From contig DASWTW010000362.1 of the NCBI GenBank assembly GCA_036401895.1, positions 1 to 16,926 of the forward strand: 16,926 bases of DNA. The letters run 5' to 3'. The position numbers and the translations under genes were made by a program. The notes beneath the pieces are model-generated. The model was given only the letters and a program-made list of their open reading frames with translations, made no database searches and was not told the origin of the DNA. The DNA is from LB3-1 sp036401895 (GTDB lineage: Bacteria; Chloroflexota; Chloroflexia; Chloroflexales; Kallotenuaceae). Positions 12,641 to 16,926 of the stretch are shown here, one piece after another; position 1 is the stretch's first letter; each line of letters opens with the position of its first letter.

Positions 12641-12800
12641 ATGACATACACTGCGGTGGAACCGTATTCACTATAGCGTGTACGCACCGTTCTATAATCG
12701 GGCGGTCACACTACTGCGCCGGAGCCGGCACCGCTCGATTGCCTTGTATACCGACGTGAACGCATACGTAAAGCATGGTTTGCCTCGTCGGCCTGCTTGA
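12641..12800 (+). pseudogene. Possible N-terminal remnant of a SAM-dependent methyltransferase
   Basis: The frame from about 12645 to the stop at 12798-12800 reads RWNRIHYSVYAPFYNRAV, then a basic stretch RRSRHRSIALY. This resembles the N-terminus of some class I methyltransferases, which have an aromatic RY-x-x-YAPxYD segment before the SAM-binding motif. An ATG at 12641 lies one frame off this segment, and the SAM-binding glycine motif is absent. If the resemblance is real, this is a frameshifted and truncated remnant of about 50 codons. The rest of the 345-bp gap (12473-12818) holds only the hairpin listed separately. The call is from memory of the family and is weak. Confidence 0.3.
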
Positions 12801-12818
12801 GGATTCACCCGATTAATC

Positions 12819-13865
12819 TCACACCCCATTCACGCTTGAGCGGGAAACGATCGTTTGCCGATCATCATGCTGACTAACTTCCGACTCGACACCATATTGG
12901 TAAATGTGACGGACGATCGACTCGATCTCGGGCTCCTCCACGCTGATATCCTTGATGACATAGCGCGCCGCTAGCCGCATAATCAGCTCCGAGGCCGAGA
13001 TCTGCTGTCGATCGAACTGCAAGAAGACGCGCTGCCCTTCGCGGCGGATCTCTTCAGCATAATCAAGCGCGATCGTTGGGATGTCTTCCGCGAAATCGAC
13101 GACCAAAACCCGATGCGGCATAAAGCGCTCACGCATACCCTGGACCGGACCGTCATAGATAATGCCGCCTTTATCAATGATCATCATCCGCGAACACACT
13201 TTTTCGATGTCGAGCATGTCGTGCGTGGTGAGCAGCACCGTCACCTTGCGCTCACGATTCAGATCGCGAATGAACGAGCGGAACGCTTCCTTGGCGACAA
13301 CGTCAACCCCGATTGTAGGCTCGTCCAGGAAGAGAATATCGGGATTGTGGAGCAGCGCTGCAACGAGATCGGCACGCATACGCTGGCCCAGGCTCAGTTG
13401 ACGGACAGGAGTATGCTGAAACTCCTGTAGCCCCAGCAAATCGTAAAAGAGTTCAAGATTCGCTTTATAGGTGCTGGTTGGGATTTTGTAGATCTCCTTC
13501 AGCAGCTGTAGGCTATCGATCACCGGTACATCCCACCAGAGCTGGGTTTTTTGCCCGAAGACCACGCCGATATGCAGCGCATGTTGCTTCCGCTGTCGAT
13601 GCGGCGTTAGCCCGGCAACTTCGACTTCGCCTTCGGTTGGCACGAGAATACCGGTGAGCATCTTGATCGATGTTGATTTTCCAGCGCCGTTCGGCCCGAT
13701 ATACCCCACCACTTCTCCCTTATCGATCGAAAAGCTGATGCGATCGACGGCAACCTTGGTTGTATAGGCGGTTGAAAAGAGATTCCGCAAAGCGGCGAAG
13801 CGTCCTACCGTATTGACGGGAACTTTAAATTCCTTGCGCAGGTTTCGCACGTCAATCAATGCCAC
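12819..13865 (-). CDS. ABC transporter ATP-binding protein (COG4586-type, ABC-2 exporter)
   Basis: This 348-residue cytoplasmic ATPase drives the two permeases encoded just upstream in the operon. Walker A is GPNGAGKST (57-65), the Q-loop is in VVFGQKTQLWWDVPV, the signature is LSLGQRM, Walker B is ILFLDEPTIGVD, and the switch His is in LLTTHDM. The GQKTQLWWD segment is characteristic of the COG4586 exporter ATPases that pair with COG4587 and COG3694 permeases. The start is GTG (13865-13863), with AAAGGA about 10 nt upstream. The C-terminal 120 residues form the accessory domain usual in this group. It starts 64 bp after the preceding permease gene. The substrate is unknown; export of the neighbouring NRPS-PKS product is possible. 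Confidence 0.93.
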   Translation of the reverse strand: MALIDVRNLRKEFKVPVNTVGRFAALRNLFSTAYTTKVAVDRISFSIDKGEVVGYIGPNGAGKSTSIKMLTGILVPTEGEVEVAGLTPHRQRKQHALHIGVVFGQKTQLWWDVPVIDSLQLLKEIYKIPTSTYKANLELFYDLLGLQEFQHTPVRQLSLGQRMRADLVAALLHNPDILFLDEPTIGVDVVAKEAFRSFIRDLNRERKVTVLLTTHDMLDIEKVCSRMMIIDKGGIIYDGPVQGMRERFMPHRVLVVDFAEDIPTIALDYAEEIRREGQRVFLQFDRQQISASELIMRLAARYVIKDISVEEPEIESIVRHIYQYGVESEVSQHDDRQTIVSRSSVNGV

Positions 13866-13929
13866 AGTGTCAGCATCCTTTATAGTGAATAGTGCTTTGA
13901 TGTAAGCTCAATGTCTCGGCGATGCTCGA

Positions 13930-14727
13930 TCAATTCCCTGAGCTGGTGTAGCGCTGGACTCCGCGCGTCCAGATCACCGCACCGACGGCGATCAGCAGGA
14001 CAGCCACGACCGGCGATAAGAATGCCACGCCGCGAACACTCGATATATTGGTCTTGCCGAGTAGCACAGTCAACGGATAGTAGTTGATAAACGCAAACGG
14101 CAGAAAGCCGGTCATGAAAACCTGAAACCATTTACCAAACATATCCAGCGGATACTGCTGAATTAACAAGTTGAAATGAACCACCGCTCCTGCCGTCGCC
14201 GATGTGCGGCCGATCCAGAAAGACCATGAAGCGATGATCCAGATAATACAGGTTTCGATAATCGTCCCGGAAAGAATCGCAACCACAAAAAAAAGCCACT
14301 GCCCGAGCGTCCAGTGAGCGCCCAGCCTGATGTAGGCCACAACAAACGCTATCACGCCGAAAACCACATCCGACATCCCCATAAAATTGATGCCACGTCC
14401 TAACAGCTGCATCAGCGGGCTGCATGGCCGAATAAGATACTGGTCGAAGACGCCCTGGATAATATCGTTTTCAAAGGTTGTGAGATGCCAGAAAAACATC
14501 GAGTAGATGCAATGGCTCAACATCCACATGCTGTAGAGCATCACAATTTCCCAGTACTGCCAGCCCTGGATCGTTTGGAACCGGCTCAACAGCACCGAGA
14601 TCAGCGCGAGATTGACGCCATTAAAGATCATCAAGCTGACAATCCCGACAAACACATTGGAGCGATATTGCATGCGCGAGCGCAGGGCAAGCCGCAGGAA
14701 CAGGACATATAAGCGCAGCGTTTCCAT
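13930..14727 (-). CDS. ABC-2 type exporter permease (COG3694 / ABC2_membrane_6-like)
   Basis: This integral membrane subunit has 265 residues and about six hydrophobic helices. I start it at METLRLYVLFLRLALRSRM (ATG 14727-14725), because GGGAGG lies 9 nt upstream and this places the gene 4 bp after the stop of the preceding permease gene, an arrangement typical of translational coupling. A longer frame reaching 15021 only reads antisense through that gene's C-terminus. The amphipathic N-terminus followed by YRSNVFVGIVSLMIFNGVN, and the central FENDIIQGVFDQYLIRPCSP segment, are the conserved parts of this family. It would pair with the other permease as a heterodimer. Confidence 0.9.
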   Translation of the reverse strand: METLRLYVLFLRLALRSRMQYRSNVFVGIVSLMIFNGVNLALISVLLSRFQTIQGWQYWEIVMLYSMWMLSHCIYSMFFWHLTTFENDIIQGVFDQYLIRPCSPLMQLLGRGINFMGMSDVVFGVIAFVVAYIRLGAHWTLGQWLFFVVAILSGTIIETCIIWIIASWSFWIGRTSATAGAVVHFNLLIQQYPLDMFGKWFQVFMTGFLPFAFINYYPLTVLLGKTNISSVRGVAFLSPVVAVLLIAVGAVIWTRGVQRYTSSGN

Positions 14728-14731
14728 CCTG

Positions 14732-15526
14732 CTAGCCTCCCTGCACGGTGATGCGTCCTTGCACCCGCGACCACGTGATCTGCGCTGCCACCAGGAGCGC
14801 GAGCAACCAGACGAGCTGAAAGCCCAACGCCTGGGCTGTGCCGCCTTCATAAGCGCCAATGTAGAGCGCCATTGGAATGAAGTAGATCCCTTTGAACGGC
14901 AGCAGGCCAAAGAACGCACCGAGCGCGGGCGGATACATCCAGAGCGGTACCAGCTGCCCGGAAGCACCGCGTACCAGGCCGCTAAAGGCCCAGCCCCAGC
15001 TACGAATGTCCAAAAACACAATCGCCAGCATGCCCATGAGAAAGCTCGTGCTGAAGAAGACCAGATAGCCGAGCAGGATGCTGATCAGAAATGCACACGC
15101 CGCCAGCCCGCTCTGGGGCAGGCTAAAATTGAGAAACAGATACGCAAAGAGGAACGCCGGTACTCCGCGTGTCATGAGCAGAACACAAAAATCGCCGAGG
15201 TTCCGGCTGAGCATATGAAAGATGAAATCAAGCGGTTTCAGCATGTCTAGCTCCAGCATCCCCGTTCGTACCTGCTGCGCAATATGGTATTGGGTACGCA
15301 TAGCATTATCCATGATCGGCAACAAGATCATGCCGAGCACGCCGTAGGTGGTCATACGCTGAAGATCTAAGCCAAAAGCGTTGGGACTTTGTTGGTACAG
15401 AATTGTCCACAGGGAGTAGCTGCCATACATCATGAGGAAGGTAGAGATAAGACTGATCCAGAAGTTGAGGCGATAGATCGTGGTGTTACGAAAGGCAGTA
15501 CGAATAAATATGTAAATGACATTCAT
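14732..15526 (-). CDS. ABC-2 type exporter permease (COG4587-like)
   Basis: This integral membrane subunit has 264 residues and about six hydrophobic segments. The chosen start is MNVIYIFIRTAFRNTTIYRL (ATG 15526-15524), preceded by AGGAG about 8 nt upstream. A frame extending to 15619 adds 31 hydrophilic residues without a Shine-Dalgarno match. The segment IAQQVRTGMLELDMLKPLDF is the cytoplasmic coupling region shared by ABC-2 permeases of this type. It is the first gene of the three-gene operon; its stop overlaps the ribosome binding region of the next permease. Confidence 0.9.
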   Translation of the reverse strand: MNVIYIFIRTAFRNTTIYRLNFWISLISTFLMMYGSYSLWTILYQQSPNAFGLDLQRMTTYGVLGMILLPIMDNAMRTQYHIAQQVRTGMLELDMLKPLDFIFHMLSRNLGDFCVLLMTRGVPAFLFAYLFLNFSLPQSGLAACAFLISILLGYLVFFSTSFLMGMLAIVFLDIRSWGWAFSGLVRGASGQLVPLWMYPPALGAFFGLLPFKGIYFIPMALYIGAYEGGTAQALGFQLVWLLALLVAAQITWSRVQGRITVQGG

Positions 15527-15790
15527 ACGGGGACGCTCCTCAAGCCAAAACTTGCTTTGTAGCCGGTTTGCGCGTTGTGATGCAGCCGCTGGGCAGTGTC
15601 GGCTGGGATGCAGCCCCAATCAACTAGGCGTGTGCCATGCAAGATCTCTGATTGCTTTACCTAGGGCCTGCGAGATCAGGCCAGGCAAGCCCTGGCGCAT
15701 GAGTTTACAGCGACACGCCATTCAGCTCTACCAGGCTTCGGCAGTACCAATCCTTCGATCAGAGGCGCTTTTCTGGCAACACCAAAACGG

Positions 15791-15820
15791 ATTATAGAAG
15801 TGGAGCCGCGACTGTGTCAA
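15791..15820 (-). promoter_or_regulatory. Near-consensus promoter of the ABC exporter operon
   Basis: On the minus strand TTGACA (15820-15815) and TATAAT (15796-15791) are perfect sigma70-type boxes separated by 18 bp. The start would be near 15784, leaving a leader of about 258 nt before the first permease. The surrounding gap (15527-16006) contains no convincing gene. Short stem-forming stretches occur in the leader, but I recognise no known riboswitch. Confidence 0.6.
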
Positions 15821-16006
15821 ACGTTGGGAAGCACTGGAGCTAGTAGCACCGCATCCCTGTAGACGGCTTGTTCAACGGCCGGCAGGTCGGTATACTACTA
15901 TCTTGTCACAGCGGCGCCAGCCTGTTGGCGCGGCAGCTCTGCGCGCTCGGTCGGCCGGATGTGGGGGTAGATCGGCATGCGTAATGGATCATAAGATCGA
16001 GTAATA

Positions 16007-16024
16007 TAACCCAAGTTGCGACCT
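16007..16024 (+). repeat. IS982 left terminal inverted repeat
   Basis: TAACCCAAGTTGCGACCT matches the inverted right end at 16 of 18 positions. Confidence 0.8.
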
Positions 16025-16034
16025 TAACAACCTG

Positions 16035-16097
16035 TCCATGAAAGAGTGCTAGAGTCGTGGTGCCTAATCCATTGCTCTAGGAGGTCTCTTTCATGGA
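16035..16097 (+). promoter_or_regulatory. 5' hairpin sequestering the transposase start
   Basis: TCCATGAAAGAG (16035-16046) pairs perfectly over 12 bp with CTCTTTCATGGA (16086-16097), which contains the start codon. Inside it CTAGAG (16049-16054) pairs with CTCTAG (16075-16080), which takes in the first two bases of the Shine-Dalgarno AGGAGG; its other four bases fall in the internal loop. Read-through RNA entering from outside the element would contain both arms and be poorly translated. Confidence 0.7.
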
Positions 16098-16914
16098 CGC
16101 TCGTATTGTAGCAGTCTATTGTTTGTGTGCCGATCTGGTGGTTGGCTTGCGCCATCATCATGATGTCCAGTGCCACCTCACCGATGCCGAGATTATGACG
16201 ATTGCCTTGGTGGCGGCGCTCTTCTTCGGTGGGAATTACGCCCTGGCCTGCGCCTTTCTGCACGAGCAGGGCTATATGCGGCGCATGCTCAGTCCCAGTC
16301 GCTTCAATCGCCGTGTGCATCGCATCAAAGAGCTGTTTCTCACGGTGTTTGCGGTGCTCGGTGCGTATTGGAAAGAGCTGAATGCCACTTCGGTCTATAT
16401 CATCGATAGTTTTCCGATCAGCAGCTGCGACAACATTCGTATCTCACGTTCGCGGCGCTATCAGGGTGAAGCGTATCGCGGCTACATTGCGAGCAAACGG
16501 CGCTATTTCTATGGGCTGCGGCTCCATCTCATGATTACCACGGATGGGCAGCCGGTCGAATTCTTCTTACTTCCTGGTTCTGCCTCCGATACGGGAGCTT
16601 TACAGTGGTATCAGTTCGACGTACCTGCCGGCGCGACCATTCTGGGCGACAAAGCGTTCAATGTGTATGGCATCGAAGACGAGTTGGCACAGATTGGCAT
16701 TGCCCTCTGCCCACTCCGCAAACAAAACTCGAAGCGGGCGGTGCCGCTCTGGGAAACGTATCTGCGTCAATTGGAGCGCAAAGCCATTGAAACGAGTGGG
16801 AGTCTGATTACACAGCGGTTCCCGAAGACGATTCACGCCGTCACAGCAGCCGGATTTGAACTCAAACTGGTGCTCTTTCTCCTGGCCTACAGTCTCGATT
16901 GTTTGGTCAGGTAG
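16093..16914 (+). CDS. IS982-family transposase
   Basis: This intact 273-residue DDE transposase cuts and joins the ends of its own element. The catalytic triad is probably Asp105 (IIDSFPI), Asp186 (ILGDKAFN) and Glu233 (KAIETSGS). The segments SFPISSCDN, RRYFYGLRLHL and LPGSASDTGA are the conserved blocks of the IS982 family, and the length is close to normal. AGGAGG at 16079-16084 lies 8 nt before the ATG, but both are involved in a strong hairpin (separate entry). The coding sequence ends inside the right terminal repeat. There are no frameshifts, so the element may be active. Confidence 0.92.
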   Translation: MDARIVAVYCLCADLVVGLRHHHDVQCHLTDAEIMTIALVAALFFGGNYALACAFLHEQGYMRRMLSPSRFNRRVHRIKELFLTVFAVLGAYWKELNATSVYIIDSFPISSCDNIRISRSRRYQGEAYRGYIASKRRYFYGLRLHLMITTDGQPVEFFLLPGSASDTGALQWYQFDVPAGATILGDKAFNVYGIEDELAQIGIALCPLRKQNSKRAVPLWETYLRQLERKAIETSGSLITQRFPKTIHAVTAAGFELKLVLFLLAYSLDCLVR

Positions 16915-16926
16915 CAACTTAGGTTA
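16909..16926 (-). repeat. IS982 right terminal inverted repeat
   Basis: Its reverse complement, TAACCTAAGTTGCTACCT, pairs with the left end. It overlaps the last codons of the transposase and reaches the window edge. Confidence 0.8.

Larger units (their letters stand above)
16007..16926 (+). mobile_element. IS982-family insertion sequence, essentially complete
   Basis: The element is about 920 bp. The left end TAACCCAAGTTGCGACCT (16007-16024) and the reverse complement of the right end (16909-16926, TAACCTAAGTTGCTACCT) match at 16 of 18 positions. The single transposase gene fills most of the space between. The right flank is outside the window, so a target-site duplication cannot be checked, and the outermost base or two could lie beyond 16926. 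Confidence 0.85.

Noticed and set aside
14728..15021. Upstream extension of the second permease to 15021
   Set aside because: The extra 98 residues overlap the first permease in another frame and have no hydrophobic helix pattern; the start at 14727 has a good Shine-Dalgarno and 4-bp spacing.
15516..15797. Plus-strand frame of 93 codons in the exporter leader
   Set aside because: It overlaps the permease start and the promoter on the other strand, is compositionally odd (many Cys, Arg, Ser), and lacks a Shine-Dalgarno.
15868..15896. TTGTTC-17 bp-TATACT on the plus strand as a promoter towards the IS982 element
   Set aside because: The -35 match is poor, and a start this far outside the element would produce the read-through RNA that the hairpin silences; kept only as a note.
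15909..15936. GCGCCA...TGGCGC inverted repeat as a terminator
   Set aside because: The stem is only 6 bp with no T-run, and no gene ends nearby.
16024..16320. Minus-strand frame of 98 codons across the IS982 left end
   Set aside because: It is antisense to the transposase N-terminus and its leader hairpin, with no protein-family features.

Overview
The window is 16.9 kb of bacterial DNA with moderately high GC. I think it comes from a large-genome, secondary-metabolite-producing bacterium, most likely a filamentous Chloroflexota. The clues are the hybrid NRPS/PKS style, the heptanucleotide repeats inside coding sequence, the IS1/IS982-type elements and the P1B-ATPase subtype. This taxonomic call is inference from memory and is only moderately supported; cyanobacteria or myxobacteria are alternatives.

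Layout. (1) 3-9074, minus strand: one unbroken frame of at least 3024 codons encodes a hybrid NRPS-PKS. It starts in the window and runs off the left edge. Domain order is C - A (Thr-like code) - PCP - C - PCP - KS - AT - KR. The second C domain is followed directly by a carrier domain with no adenylation domain between them. (2) 9230-9665: the C-terminal end of an IS1-family transposase, a decayed fragment. (3) 9649-12513, plus strand: a metal-resistance cassette. It has a promoter whose -10 is overlapped by a perfect 20-bp palindrome, a CadC-like ArsR/SmtB repressor, and a P1B-type ATPase whose membrane metal motif reads Cys-Ala-Cys instead of Cys-Pro-Cys. A perfect 11-bp hairpin follows the cassette. 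(4) 12641-12800: a possible remnant of a SAM-methyltransferase. (5) 12819-15526, minus strand: a three-gene ABC-2 exporter operon, in transcription order permease, permease, ATPase, preceded by a near-consensus sigma70-type promoter with a leader of about 260 nt. (6) 16007-16926: an almost certainly complete IS982-family element with terminal inverted repeats. Its transposase start codon and ribosome binding site lie in a strong hairpin.

How they fit together. The megasynthase is the first biosynthetic gene at this end of its cluster: it opens with a C domain, and nothing biosynthetic lies upstream. It would join Thr, one unit loaded in trans (or none), and one reduced ketide unit. The ABC exporter on the same strand could export the product, but the metal cassette flanked by IS debris separates it from the synthase, so that link is speculative. 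The metal cassette is a self-contained sensor-repressor plus efflux pump unit, probably acquired or moved separately.
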